DNA of 64,000 bases from contig NZ_PVBR01000001.1 in assembly GCF_002980495.1 (NCBI RefSeq), forward strand, positions 62,001 to 126,000. Reading direction: 5' to 3'. Position 1 is the first letter of the stretch, and each line of letters starts with the position of its first letter. Made by a program: the position numbers and the translations under genes. This document shows positions 1-8,507 of the stretch, piece by piece. The notes under the pieces were generated by a model. That model searched no databases. It was given only the letters and a program-made list of their open reading frames with translations, and was not told the DNA's origin. The DNA is from Phyllobacterium phragmitis (GTDB lineage: Bacteria > Pseudomonadota > Alphaproteobacteria > Rhizobiales > Rhizobiaceae).

Positions 1-1
1 C

Positions 2-628
2 TTCGGGATGGCGCACGAACCGACCGTGCGCGAGGCAGTCGGCGAGGGTGCGGATATCGTCACCTTTTCCGGCGACAAGCTCCTCGGCGGCCCGCAGGCG
101 GGGTTCATCGTCGGGCGCAGGACATGGATCGAAAAGATCAACGGGAACCCGATGAAGCGGGCGCTGCGGGTCGACAAGATTCGCCTTGCCGCGCTGGAGG
201 CGACGCTGCGGCTTTATCGCGATCCGGACCGCCTGAGCCAGCGCCTGCCCACCATGCGGCTGCTCGCCCGCCCGCCCGCCGAGATCGAGGCGCAGGCGCA
301 AAGGCTGGCGCCTGTCGTGCAACGGGCATTGAAGGGCGCTTTCACCGTTTCGGTCGTCGCCTGCGAAAGCCAGATCGGCTCCGGCGCCTTGCCGCTCGCC
401 ACCGTGCCGAGCGCCGGGCTGGCCATGACGCCCGCCGACGGCAGCGGCAGCGCGCCCGGACGGCTGGCGGCGGCGCTCCGGCACCTGCAAAAGCCGGTCA
501 TCGGCCGCATCGAACGCGGATCGCTGCTGCTGGACCTGCGTTGCCTCGAAGACGAGGCCGGTTTCGCCGCCAATTTCACGCCTGTTTATATCGAGGCGAA
601 AGATTCGACGGAGGCCGAAGAACCATGA
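2..628 (+). CDS. selA: L-seryl-tRNA(Sec) selenium transferase, C-terminal part
   Basis: This is the 3' part of SelA, cut by the window edge; about 208 codons remain of a protein usually near 460-480 residues. SelA is a PLP enzyme that converts seryl-tRNA(Sec) to selenocysteyl-tRNA(Sec) using selenophosphate. The visible motif FSGDKLLGGPQAG contains the lysine that carries PLP in the family. Its TGA stop overlaps the selB ATG in an ATGA arrangement, so the two are translationally coupled and followed by the selC tRNA. The identification rests on the PLP motif and the selB/selC context. Confidence 0.93.
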   Translation, partial: FGMAHEPTVREAVGEGADIVTFSGDKLLGGPQAGFIVGRRTWIEKINGNPMKRALRVDKIRLAALEATLRLYRDPDRLSQRLPTMRLLARPPAEIEAQAQRLAPVVQRALKGAFTVSVVACESQIGSGALPLATVPSAGLAMTPADGSGSAPGRLAAALRHLQKPVIGRIERGSLLLDLRCLEDEAGFAANFTPVYIEAKDSTEAEEP

Positions 629-2727
629 TCGTCGGGACCGCCGGGCATATCGATCATGGCAAGACATCGCTTGTCCAGGCGCTGACCGGCGTCGATACGG
701 ACCGGTTGAAGGAGGAAAAATCCCGCGGCATCTCGATCGATCTCGGCTTCGCCTACATGCCGGCGGGCGAGGCCGGCATCATCGGGTTCATCGATGTGCC
801 GGGGCACGAGAAATTCATCCACACCATGCTTGCCGGCGCCAGCGGCATCGATTTCGTCCTTCTGGTGGTGGCCGCCGATGACGGTGTGATGCCGCAGACG
901 CGCGAGCATCTCGCCATCGTCGATCTGCTGGGCGTGCAACGCGGCATCGTCGCCATCACCAAGGCCGATCTCGCAGGCGAAGACCGCCTGGCCGAGGTGG
1001 AAGCCGAAATCCGCAACGCACTTGCCGGCACGACCCTCAGCGAGGCCCCCATGATAGCGGTTTCGACCGTATCGGGCCAAGGCGTCGCGGCGTTGCGCAA
1101 CGAAATCAACGACGCCGCCGAGAGCCTGACGCAGCGCCGGGCGGCAGGCCGGTTCCGCCTGGCGGTGGACCGTTCCTTCACCATCCAGGGGGCGGGCACC
1201 ATCGTCACCGGGACGGTGCTTTCGGGCGAGGTGGCGGTCGATGATCATGTGACCGTCAGCCCCTCGGGCCTCGCCGCCCGCATCCGTTCGATCCACACCC
1301 AGAACAGACCAAGCCGCAACGGCCGCGCCGGTGACCGCTGCGCGTTCAATCTTGTCGGCCCCGGCGTGACCAAGGCAGCCATCAATCGCGGCGACATGGT
1401 GCTCGACCAGAGCCTGCACGCGCCGACGAGCCGCATCGACGCGACATTGCGGGTGCTCGGCTCCGAGCCCAGGCCGATCGGCCACTGGTTCCCGGTCAGG
1501 CTTCACCATGCATCGGCCGAGATCGGCGCCCGCATCGTCCTTCTGGCCGATGAACCGGTGGCGCCCGGATTGGAGGCGCGGGTGCAACTCGTGCTCGACC
1601 GGCCGATCGCCGCGGCAATGGGCGATCGCTACGTCATTCGCGATACATCGGCCCGGCGTACGATCGGCGGCGGCCGATTGCTCGATCTGCGCGCCCCCGG
1701 CCGCAAGCGCCGCACGCCGCAGCGCATGGCACAGCTCGACGCGCACGCAATCGTCGACCCGCTGCATGCGGTCGAAGCCTTGCTTGCCGTGCCGCCGTTT
1801 TATCTCGACATGACAGCGTTTGCCCGCGACAGGGCCATGGCGGCAGCCGATGCGGACATCATCATGGAAACGCTGGGCGCGGTGCGGCTGCCGCTCGACG
1901 CAACATTCCTGGCCATGTCGGCGCAGCGCTGGACGAAATTCCAGAACGATTTGCTGGAAAGGCTCGAGACATTCCATGCGGACAATCAGGACCTGCTGGG
2001 CATGGGCGTGGAACGGCTGCGGACAGGGCTCGAACCGCGTCTGCCGGTGCCGGCCTTCCGCGCCGCCCTGCAGCGTCTGGTCGCGGCAGGCGAGATCGTC
2101 CTGGACGGAGCCTGGGTGCGCCTCACCGGTCATCAGGCGACGATGGCGCCGGCGGATGAGCGCCTCTGGAACGAAATCGAGCCATTGCTGGGTGGTGGGC
2201 CGGGCGATTTTGAGCGCTTCCGTCCGCCGCGCGTCCGCGACATCGCCCGATTGCTCGCGGCGCCGGAGCCGCAGGTGCGCCGGCTGCTGAAGCTGGCCAG
2301 CCGCATGGGCAAGGTGCATGAGGTGGCGCACGACCACTTCTTCCTGCGCCGAACGGTGGCGGAGATGGTGGCGATCATCGCCGGGATCGGCGCTGCCGCG
2401 GATGCCGACTGGTTCACCGCGGCGCAATTTCGCGACCGCGTCGAAAACGGCCGCAAGGTTGCGATCCAGATCCTCGATTTCTTCGACCGCAACAGCGTCA
2501 CGCTGCGGCGCGGCGATCTTCGCCGCGTCAACCGCAGCCGTCTGGACCTGTTCGGCGATTTCGCCAATAGTGTTGCTTCAAGCGATATGGTTTCTGGAGG
2601 AGATGCGTCCCCGGTGGGGCGTCCGGACTTCAAATCCGGGAGGGGCCGAGAGACGGTCTTTGGTGGGTTCGACTCCCACTCTCTTCCGCCATTGCCCGGC
2701 CAGGCCGGTTCGGGAGGTGCGCGATGA
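625..2727 (+). CDS. selB: Selenocysteine-specific elongation factor SelB
   Basis: SelB is the GTPase that delivers selenocysteyl-tRNA(Sec) to in-frame UGA codons followed by a SECIS hairpin. The start [16 protein letters not shown] gives the G1 loop at residues 7-14; DVPGHE and TKAD are the G3 and G4 motifs, and the C-terminal third looks like the SelB winged-helix region. The frame gives 700 residues, longer than the usual 610-660. The recognisable family end ([20 protein letters not shown]) lies near residue 648; the last 50 or so codons run through the selC tRNA. The stop at 2725-2727 overlaps the next ATG as ATGA, which argues that this long frame is really translated. Confidence 0.93.
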   Translation: MIVGTAGHIDHGKTSLVQALTGVDTDRLKEEKSRGISIDLGFAYMPAGEAGIIGFIDVPGHEKFIHTMLAGASGIDFVLLVVAADDGVMPQTREHLAIVDLLGVQRGIVAITKADLAGEDRLAEVEAEIRNALAGTTLSEAPMIAVSTVSGQGVAALRNEINDAAESLTQRRAAGRFRLAVDRSFTIQGAGTIVTGTVLSGEVAVDDHVTVSPSGLAARIRSIHTQNRPSRNGRAGDRCAFNLVGPGVTKAAINRGDMVLDQSLHAPTSRIDATLRVLGSEPRPIGHWFPVRLHHASAEIGARIVLLADEPVAPGLEARVQLVLDRPIAAAMGDRYVIRDTSARRTIGGGRLLDLRAPGRKRRTPQRMAQLDAHAIVDPLHAVEALLAVPPFYLDMTAFARDRAMAAADADIIMETLGAVRLPLDATFLAMSAQRWTKFQNDLLERLETFHADNQDLLGMGVERLRTGLEPRLPVPAFRAALQRLVAAGEIVLDGAWVRLTGHQATMAPADERLWNEIEPLLGGGPGDFERFRPPRVRDIARLLAAPEPQVRRLLKLASRMGKVHEVAHDHFFLRRTVAEMVAIIAGIGAAADADWFTAAQFRDRVENGRKVAIQILDFFDRNSVTLRRGDLRRVNRSRLDLFGDFANSVASSDMVSGGDASPVGRPDFKSGRGRETVFGGFDSHSLPPLPGQAGSGGAR
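2596..2691 (+). tRNA. selC: tRNA-Sec(TCA)
   Basis: A 96-nt tRNA-like sequence with an 8-bp acceptor stem (GGAGGAGA against TCTCTTCC, one G-U pair), discriminator G and encoded CCA at 2689-2691. The anticodon TCA is at 2630-2632 in a seven-base loop closed by CCGGA/TCCGG; a long variable arm and a T-loop GGTTCGACTCC follow. These are the hallmarks of selenocysteine tRNA and the sequence closely resembles known bacterial selC. It lies wholly inside the 3' end of the selB reading frame, on the same strand. Confidence 0.96.
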
Positions 2728-3197
2728 CGACCACTCCAGGCTATATCGAGGAATTGCGCCTGGCCGCCGATGAAGCACGCGCGGCGGAAGCCGCTTACCG
2801 GCGGGAAGCGGCTGCCCGGATCGTCATGCTGGAACGTGAGCGCGCCTTCGCCTTTCGCCGGATGAACCTGATGAAGCTCGTCGCCGAAGCCGCAAAGCCG
2901 CGGTTCGATGACGATAGCGATACGGCTGAAGCCAGCGGCGAGGAAATCGCCGTGGCGCGCGCCCTTGCCGCCTTGCGCGCGAAACTCGGCTGGCTGTCGG
3001 ACAGTGAGGCGCGCGACGCGACATTCGCCCGTTTCGCGCCCGTGGCCGCCGCGCTCTATCGGGCATCGAATGGTGATGCAGCGGACGTTGCGCAGGAACT
3101 TTCCGGGTTCGAAACCTGGTACGAGACGACGCACGGCATCTCGTTCTGGACGCTTTTCGAAAACCCGATGCCGGACACCCCGCGCGTCGATTTTTAG
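2724..3197 (+). CDS. Conserved-type hypothetical protein coupled to selB
   Basis: A 157-residue protein with no motif I recognise. The first 60 residues are charged and Ala/Glu/Arg-rich (probable long helix, possibly coiled coil), followed by an acidic linker near residue 70 and a mostly helical C-terminal half rich in Trp/Phe near the end (GFETWYETTHGISFWTLFEN). No signal peptide or membrane segment. Its ATG overlaps the selB stop (ATGA), so it is probably co-translated with selB and belongs to the selenocysteine operon. A role in selenium metabolism or selenoprotein maturation is only inferred from this position. Confidence 0.75.
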   Translation: MTTTPGYIEELRLAADEARAAEAAYRREAAARIVMLERERAFAFRRMNLMKLVAEAAKPRFDDDSDTAEASGEEIAVARALAALRAKLGWLSDSEARDATFARFAPVAAALYRASNGDAADVAQELSGFETWYETTHGISFWTLFENPMPDTPRVDF

Positions 3198-3326
3198 GGC
3201 GGTTCCCATTGTGATGGGGTCATTGGATTTTCAATCATTCCGCACCGCCGGGACGATAGGACCTTCGCAATTGGCGGAACCAAATGCAGCCGCGGAAGTT
3301 GAAGAACGCGAGACAGAGAGGCGACG

Positions 3327-3761
3327 ATGAAGAATTTCGAGGTACGGATACGTCCCAAGACCGACGGCCCGGATGCGCATATCGATGGCTATACCGTCGA
3401 ATTCGGCGAAGAGGGCGGGGCGTCCGTGTCCGTCACGCTGCCCGATCTGTTGGGCAGCGACTTTCAATCCGGCAACCTGATGCAAAGAGCGGACGTTCTG
3501 GTCAACAGGGCAAAAGCGCTGATGCGGGAGGTTCTGGAGGCGACGGGAGAAGGCGAGGTCTGGACCAATGAGCTACGGCCGAACGTACCCGATCCGGGCG
3601 ACCATGCATCAAACGCCTCGGAGCAGCCGCCCGAACAACCGCCCGAACAACCGGTTGAACAACCCGATGGCCCGCCGATTTCCTCAAGCCAGTCGGAACC
3701 CGAACTCGATGATGCGCCCACCGTCAGGGTGAAGGGCGAGGGGCTGATACGCCCTGATTGA
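3327..3761 (+). CDS. Hypothetical protein with Glu-Gln-Pro-Pro repeats
   Basis: A 144-residue acidic protein. The N-terminal 90 residues look like a small globular domain (beta-rich start MKNFEVRIRPKTDG, then a helix with MREVLEATGEGEVW). Residues about 95-115 are a low-complexity tract built on EQPPEQP units, followed by an acidic tail ending VKGEGLIRPD. No signal peptide or membrane span. The start is supported by an upstream GAGAGGCG sequence. It lies 129 bp after the selB-linked hypothetical gene, same strand; membership of the sel operon is uncertain. Confidence 0.65.
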   Translation: MKNFEVRIRPKTDGPDAHIDGYTVEFGEEGGASVSVTLPDLLGSDFQSGNLMQRADVLVNRAKALMREVLEATGEGEVWTNELRPNVPDPGDHASNASEQPPEQPPEQPVEQPDGPPISSSQSEPELDDAPTVRVKGEGLIRPD

Positions 3762-3834
3762 CCGAAGCTTTCGCCCTCTCCGTCGCACCGCGCTGCAGAA
3801 TGGCTCTTCAGCGCTAACCGACAACCGCTCAAGC

Positions 3835-5298
3835 CTACATCTCCTCCCCATGCGGGTTTCCGACGATCGGCCAGATCGGCCTGGTGAGCTTGGTATAGCC
3901 ATTGGTGCGCGGATCGCTTGGATAGGGACCCTCGACTTCGGCATAAAGCACGTCCGAGGCGATCGGCGCGAAGGCGCCGTAGAAATGATTGGTCGATTTG
4001 ACGATCAGTATCGTTTTCGAAAGCGGATCGATCCCGAGATTGGAAAAAAGGTCGGGTGAGAAAGCCTGCGCCCGGTTCGAGTTCAGCACGATTTCAACGC
4101 CGCCGACGCGAATGGCGGCAGCGTCGCCGAGCGGCACGATGCTGTCGCCGAAGCTCTGAAATGCGTTTTCCACCGTCTCCAGGATTTCCACTTCCGCATC
4201 GATCGGCTCGCCGGCCACGGCGGACGTTTTGCCGCCGAAGCGCAATTGCAGGTGCGCGCCCTTGCCGGCGGCATGGCAGAGGCGGACGGCCATCGGATCC
4301 CACAGCGGTCCGACCGCAACCCTTTCAAGGCCCATATCGAGGGCAAGGCGGGTCATGACAGTCGAATCGCCCGGTACGCCGCCGCCCGGATTGTCCCAGA
4401 CATCGGCGATCACCACCGGCCCTTTCGCAAGGGCGGCTGCGCGGACGAGCGCTTCGCGAGGCGGCAGAAATTCCGGACGGGCACGGCCTCGAAAGGAAAA
4501 GACTTCCATGCCCAATTGCCGCGCCAGCCGCTCGCCCGCTTGCTTGCGATCATCTGTGATGACGACGATCTTGGCGCCGAGATCGGCGACATCGGCGGCC
4601 ATGAAGCCGTGGATGAGCGAGATCGACAGGATGCCGTCCTTGCCTTCCAGGCCCCGCATCCGGTCGACGAAGCCGCGCATCGGCTGGCGGCTGGTCGGCA
4701 GCACGTCCATCATGCGGATATCGAAGACCGACATGACGGGCTTGATCTCGCCTCGCGCCATGCGAAGGGTCAGGTCGGCGCAGGCCTCGCCAGCCTCGAC
4801 GAAATCCGTATGCGGAAATTCCTTGAAGACGGTCAAGACGTCGAGATTGGCGACACGCCTGGGCGTCAGATGGCTGTGCGGATCGAAGGAGGCGCCGATA
4901 ACGGCCTTGGGGCCGGCGATCCGCCGCGCCGCCTCCAGCAATTCGCCTTCGCAATCGTCGGTGCCGTCAGCCACCATGGCGCCGTGCAGGCCGAACACGA
5001 CCGCATCGACGGGGAGCGCCGCACGCAATTGATCGAGCACTTCGTCGCGAAGCCGCGCCCAGGTTCTGGCGTTGACCAGCCCGCCGGGCTCGGCCCAGGT
5101 CGCGGTGCCCTCGATGAGGTCGATTTCGCCGCGCCGCGCCCGCTTGCGCAGCGCCGGAAAGACCGCGCTGCAAAGCGTCGGCGTTTCCGGGTGCTGTCCG
5201 GGAGGGGCGTAGAAGCTCTGCTGGAATTCCGTGAAATCGGTGCGTAGCGGGGCAAACGTGTTGGTTTCGGTGGCAATCGAGGCGCAGAAAACGCGCAT
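3835..5298 (-). CDS. M81 family metallopeptidase (MlrC-like hydrolase)
   Basis: A 487-residue protein of the M81/microcystinase C (MlrC) family, zinc-dependent hydrolases with an N-terminal DUF1485-type domain and an MlrC C-terminal domain. Visible family features are the start RVFCASIATETNTFAP, the FGLHGAMVADGTDD segment, GASFDPHSHL and the C-terminal DVWDNPGGGVPGDST. It has no signal peptide, so it should act in the cytoplasm. It is the last gene of a TRAP transporter operon (dctQ-dctM-dctP, 72 bp upstream), so it probably hydrolyses the imported compound, a small peptide, amide or hydantoin-like molecule. The substrate cannot be deduced. Confidence 0.86.
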   Translation of the reverse strand: MRVFCASIATETNTFAPLRTDFTEFQQSFYAPPGQHPETPTLCSAVFPALRKRARRGEIDLIEGTATWAEPGGLVNARTWARLRDEVLDQLRAALPVDAVVFGLHGAMVADGTDDCEGELLEAARRIAGPKAVIGASFDPHSHLTPRRVANLDVLTVFKEFPHTDFVEAGEACADLTLRMARGEIKPVMSVFDIRMMDVLPTSRQPMRGFVDRMRGLEGKDGILSISLIHGFMAADVADLGAKIVVITDDRKQAGERLARQLGMEVFSFRGRARPEFLPPREALVRAAALAKGPVVIADVWDNPGGGVPGDSTVMTRLALDMGLERVAVGPLWDPMAVRLCHAAGKGAHLQLRFGGKTSAVAGEPIDAEVEILETVENAFQSFGDSIVPLGDAAAIRVGGVEIVLNSNRAQAFSPDLFSNLGIDPLSKTILIVKSTNHFYGAFAPIASDVLYAEVEGPYPSDPRTNGYTKLTRPIWPIVGNPHGEEM

Positions 5299-5330
5299 AT
5301 CAGTTCTTTCCGGGGATTGATGATAGGCTT

Positions 5331-5351
5331 CCGGCCGTCACAGACGGCCGG
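5331..5351 (-). promoter_or_regulatory. Stem-loop between dctP and the M81 gene
   Basis: Perfect 8-bp stem CCGGCCGT/ACGGCCGG with a 5-nt loop in the 72-bp gap downstream of the dctP stop. No run of T follows on the transcribed strand, so it looks more like an mRNA-stabilising or attenuating hairpin that sets binding-protein expression above the downstream hydrolase than a full terminator. Confidence 0.5.
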
Positions 5352-5370
5352 ATATTTCGATTTGAGTGGT

Positions 5371-6417
5371 CTACTGGAGATAGGAGGAGCCGTTGGCTTT
5401 CGACACCTCCGTCTTGAACTGGTCGAGCAGTTCGAGTTGCTTTGCGTCGCCGCTTTCCTTGACGAGCGCCTCAAAAGCCGGTTGCGTCGCCTGTTTCATC
5501 TTTTCACGTTCCTCGGACGAAAGCGCCGTGATCTTCATTTTGTCCTTGAGGCCCGCGAGCCCCTGGTCGGAGGCCTCGACGATCCGCGACAGGCCGCGGC
5601 TGGCCGTGACGCAGGACTGCGCGGCATAGCGCAGCGTATGTTTCTCGCTATCGCTCAACCCGTCCCAGAATGTCTTGGAGATCATCAGCGTATAGGGCGA
5701 AAACAGATGGTTGGTCAGCGTCAGATATTTCTGCACCTCGGAGAATTTGGAAAACGAGATGATCGGAACCGGGTTCATCTGGCCGTCGATCACGCCGGTC
5801 TGCAGCCCGGAATAAACCTCGCCCCAGGCCAGCGGATAAGCTTCCGCTCCGAGCGCCTGGATGATCTTCTGATGCGAGGGAAGCGTCATGGTGCGCACGC
5901 GGATGCCTGCGAAATCCTCCACCTTGGCGATCTCACGCTTCGAATTGGTGATTTCGAAGAAGCCGCCGGTATCGGGAAAGCCGAGCACCACCACATCGCC
6001 GAGCGTTGTTTCGATGTCCTTGGCCAGCGTTGTGCCGAACGGACCGTCGAACACATCATAGGTCGCCGCATTGCTGTCGAAGGCGAAGGGAAGGTTCAAC
6101 ACGTCGATGCGGGGATAATAGGAGGCAAGCGCTCCGGTGGAGGTCAGCGTCGCCTGGATCACGTCGTCGCGGACCATCTGGACGTGTTCGGCCGCGCTGC
6201 CGAGCTGGTTGGAGGGATAGACCTCGACCTCGATCGCGCCATTGGTGTCGGCGTCGACGATATTGGCGAAAACCGCCGTGCAGGCCTGCGCCGGGTTTTC
6301 GAACGGATCGGCCTTGTTGTCATGGCCGAATTTCAGGATCTTGGGGCCGGCCAAGGCGGGCGAGGCGCCAAGCGCCAGCGCTATCATGGCGGCAATCATC
6401 ACGGGTTTCTTTTTCAT
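5371..6417 (-). CDS. dctP: TRAP transporter periplasmic binding protein (DctP family)
   Basis: A 348-residue solute-binding protein of the TRAP family. The first 23 residues form a Sec signal peptide (MKKKPVMIAAMIALALGASPALA). The family segment with the conserved arginine, GIRVRTMTLPSHQKIIQALGA, and the following YPLAWGEVYSGLQTGVIDGQ are clear. The start at 6417 is chosen because GAGAGG lies just upstream and because it begins the signal peptide; the frame stays open much further upstream, but only as antisense or shadow reading of dctM. It captures the ligand for the DctQ-DctM permease encoded before it. Ligands of this family are usually organic acids; here unknown. Confidence 0.93.
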   Translation of the reverse strand: MKKKPVMIAAMIALALGASPALAGPKILKFGHDNKADPFENPAQACTAVFANIVDADTNGAIEVEVYPSNQLGSAAEHVQMVRDDVIQATLTSTGALASYYPRIDVLNLPFAFDSNAATYDVFDGPFGTTLAKDIETTLGDVVVLGFPDTGGFFEITNSKREIAKVEDFAGIRVRTMTLPSHQKIIQALGAEAYPLAWGEVYSGLQTGVIDGQMNPVPIISFSKFSEVQKYLTLTNHLFSPYTLMISKTFWDGLSDSEKHTLRYAAQSCVTASRGLSRIVEASDQGLAGLKDKMKITALSSEEREKMKQATQPAFEALVKESGDAKQLELLDQFKTEVSKANGSSYLQ

Positions 6418-6452
6418 TTTATGTTCCTCTCTGTTTTTGGGTAGGCATGAAT

Positions 6453-7736
6453 TTACTGGATGAATCCGAGCGCCCTTGGCACGGCGAGCGCCAAGGGCTC
6501 CCAGAAGGCGAAGACGAACAGGACGGCGACCTCGGCGATGAGGAACGGCCAAAGCTTGGCGGCGATGCGCTCGAGCTTTTCCCCTGTCACCGATGACAGC
6601 ACGAACAGGCAGGCCCCGACCGGCGGCGTCATCAGCGAGATGTTGAGCGCCAGAATGAAGACGATGCCGGCATGGATGGGCTGCATGCCGATCTCTTGCG
6701 TCAGCGGCACCAGCACCGGCGCAAGGATGATCAGGATCGCCGTGATATCCATGATCATGCCGATGGCGAGCAGCACGCAGATGATCAGGAGCAGGATCAT
6801 GAACGGGCTTTTCGCATATTCGATGACCAGGCTGGCGATCTCCTGCGGGATGCGGTTGAAGCTCAGCCACCAGCCGAGCAGCGACGCGAAGGCGATGATG
6901 ACGAAGATGATGCCGGTGATCCGCGCCGTGCGCACCAGCATCTCGAAAAAATCCCTGGAGCTGAGCGAGCGATAGACGAAGACGCCGAGAAACAGCGCAT
7001 AGGCCACGGCGATGGAGGCCGCTTCCGTCGGGGTGACGACCCCGCCGAGAATGCCGCCCAGGATGATGAAGGGCATCAGCAGCGCGGAAATCGATTGCTT
7101 GAACGTTTTCCAGATATCGCCGATGCCGGCGCCTGACGTGGCAAGGGGAAGATCGTTCCTCTTGGCGCCGAGCGCGATCACCGCCATGCAGGCCAGGCAG
7201 ATCAGCAGTCCCGGCAGGATGCCGGCCGCAAACAGGCCGCCGATCGATACCCCCATCAGCGATCCATAGACCACCATCAGGCCCGATGGCGGAATGGTCG
7301 GGCCGATGATCGAGCCCGCGGCCGTCACGGCGCAGGCGTAATCGCGCCGGTAGCCCTGGCTGACCATGGCGGGAACCAGCGTCTTGCCGAAGGCCGCCGC
7401 ATCCGCCGTGGCCGCGCCCGTCAGCCCGGCGAAGAACACCGAGGCCAGCATGTTGGTGTGGGCAAGTCCGCCGCGAAAGCGGCCGACCAGCACATTGGCA
7501 AGCTGCACCAGCCGCGAGGTGATGCCGATATGGTTCATGATCTCGCCGGCCAGGATGAAGAACGGCATGGCGAGAAACGGAAAGATGTCGAGCCCGTTGA
7601 AGATCTTGCTCGGGCCGATGGCGAGGAAGCGCTCTCCGCCCATATCGAAAAGGCCCGCGACGCCGGCGGCGCCGATGGCAAAGCCGATCGGCATCCCCAG
7701 AAGAATGAGCGCGACGAAGAGAAGAAAGACCAGCAT
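6453..7736 (-). CDS. dctM: TRAP transporter large permease (DctM)
   Basis: A 427-residue, strongly hydrophobic protein, the usual length of TRAP large permease subunits, with about twelve membrane segments. Typical motifs are the start MLVFLLFVALILLGMPIGFAIG, PFLAMPFFILAGEIM and GSIIGPTIPPSG. It carries the substrate through the inner membrane driven by a sodium gradient in characterised relatives. The ATG at 7736 overlaps the dctQ stop (ATGA), so the two subunits are translationally coupled, and dctP follows after 35 bp. Confidence 0.94.
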   Translation of the reverse strand: MLVFLLFVALILLGMPIGFAIGAAGVAGLFDMGGERFLAIGPSKIFNGLDIFPFLAMPFFILAGEIMNHIGITSRLVQLANVLVGRFRGGLAHTNMLASVFFAGLTGAATADAAAFGKTLVPAMVSQGYRRDYACAVTAAGSIIGPTIPPSGLMVVYGSLMGVSIGGLFAAGILPGLLICLACMAVIALGAKRNDLPLATSGAGIGDIWKTFKQSISALLMPFIILGGILGGVVTPTEAASIAVAYALFLGVFVYRSLSSRDFFEMLVRTARITGIIFVIIAFASLLGWWLSFNRIPQEIASLVIEYAKSPFMILLLIICVLLAIGMIMDITAILIILAPVLVPLTQEIGMQPIHAGIVFILALNISLMTPPVGACLFVLSSVTGEKLERIAAKLWPFLIAEVAVLFVFAFWEPLALAVPRALGFIQ

Positions 7737-8248
7737 CAGATGGCTTCCTCCGCCTGATCCACCAGCCCCTGGCGCCCGAGATCGCGAAACAGCACCAGCA
7801 GGAGTTGGATCGCCGCCAGCCCGGCGGAGACGGGAACCGCCGCATAGGCTGGCCCGAGCGACAGGCCGAAAATCAGCGCCTGCCGCCTCGATCCATCGAG
7901 CGCAAAGCCGATGCCGAACCAGAAGACATAGAGGAACAGCGCCATCGCCACGATATCCATCGCCATCAGCGAGATACGGCGGAGATTTTCCGGAATGCGG
8001 TCGAGCAGGATGGAAAGGCCGATATGTTCCCGCCGGGCAATGCCGCATGAGATCGCCAGCAGCGCCGCCCAGATCATCAGATAGCGGGCCAGCACCTCGG
8101 GCCAGGGCAGTTGCAGATGCAGGAGATAACGGTCGACGACGCCGACCCACACATCGAGGACGAGAAGCAGCATGAGAACCGCGACCAGCCGCTCGACGGC
8201 GGCATTCAACGCGGCACTGAGCCTTGATGCCAGAACACTCAATGTCAT
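7736..8248 (-). CDS. dctQ: TRAP transporter small permease (DctQ)
   Basis: A 170-residue membrane protein with four predicted spans, matching the DctQ small subunit. The segment WPEVLARYLMIWAALLAISCG is typical of the family (the conserved E-x-x-R followed by the second span). It forms the membrane complex with DctM. It is the first gene of the minus-strand TRAP/M81 operon and faces the divergent RpiR-type regulator across a 259-bp region holding two operator-like palindromes. Confidence 0.92.
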   Translation of the reverse strand: MTLSVLASRLSAALNAAVERLVAVLMLLLVLDVWVGVVDRYLLHLQLPWPEVLARYLMIWAALLAISCGIARREHIGLSILLDRIPENLRRISLMAMDIVAMALFLYVFWFGIGFALDGSRRQALIFGLSLGPAYAAVPVSAGLAAIQLLLVLFRDLGRQGLVDQAEEAI

Positions 8249-8270
8249 TCCCCTTTGCGGTTTGCCCGCT

Positions 8271-8285
8271 TGTAGTTAAGCTACA
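8271..8285. promoter_or_regulatory. Putative RpiR-type operator, site 1
   Basis: TGTAGTTAAGCTACA is a near-perfect 15-bp palindrome 23 bp upstream of the dctQ start. It matches site 2 (8354-8368) at 12 of 15 positions and resembles TGTAnT...TACA operators known for HexR, an RpiR-family protein. Binding by the adjacent regulator is inferred. Confidence 0.65.
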
Positions 8286-8353
8286 TTCTTGCCTGGGAGA
8301 TGCGGTTCTGTCTAGAAGAAATTTCAAGGGTTTTGCCGATATTTGCCTAAATA

Positions 8354-8368
8354 TGTAGTATAGTTACA
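8354..8368. promoter_or_regulatory. Putative RpiR-type operator, site 2
   Basis: TGTAGTATAGTTACA, second copy of the palindrome, centred 83 bp (about eight helical turns) from site 1. It sits within an extended AT-rich palindrome ATATGTA...TACATA and lies about 105 bp upstream of the dctQ start and 140 bp upstream of the regulator start. Confidence 0.65.
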
Positions 8369-8450
8369 TATTATCCGCCGTGGCGCAGCTTCGATCCCGC
8401 AGGCGTTGACAGCCCCTCGGGAAAGGATCATGCGTGAAAACAAAGAATGA

Positions 8451-8490
8451 GAGCGGTTCCCCGATTCAATCAAAACAGGAACCGTTCTGG
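8451..8490. repeat. Short GGTTCC palindromic repeat (family F)
   Basis: Inverted repeat GCGGTTCC...GGAACCG just upstream of the rpiR-family gene. Read on the minus strand it contains GGTTCCTGTTTTGATTGAA, closely matching copies at 9404, 31782 and 57868. It is an interspersed element rather than a dedicated operator. Confidence 0.55.
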
Positions 8491-8507
8491 AGGCGAAAGG
8501 AAACGGC

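Noticed and set aside
586-2427. Open frame of over 600 codons on the minus strand opposite selB
   Set aside because: No family features; it is the antisense shadow of a GC-rich gene with strong third-position bias. Similar long antisense frames opposite the TPR gene (38419-39666) and the acyl-CoA dehydrogenase (49149-50900) were dropped for the same reason.
2596-2691. A SECIS-like element or selenoprotein reading through the tRNA region
   Set aside because: The structure is fully explained as tRNA-Sec; no in-frame UGA of a recognised selenoprotein is present in the window.
6418-7845. Very long upstream extension of the dctP frame
   Set aside because: The in-frame sequence upstream of the signal peptide overlaps dctM and has no transporter features; a good ribosome binding site and signal peptide fix the start at 6417.
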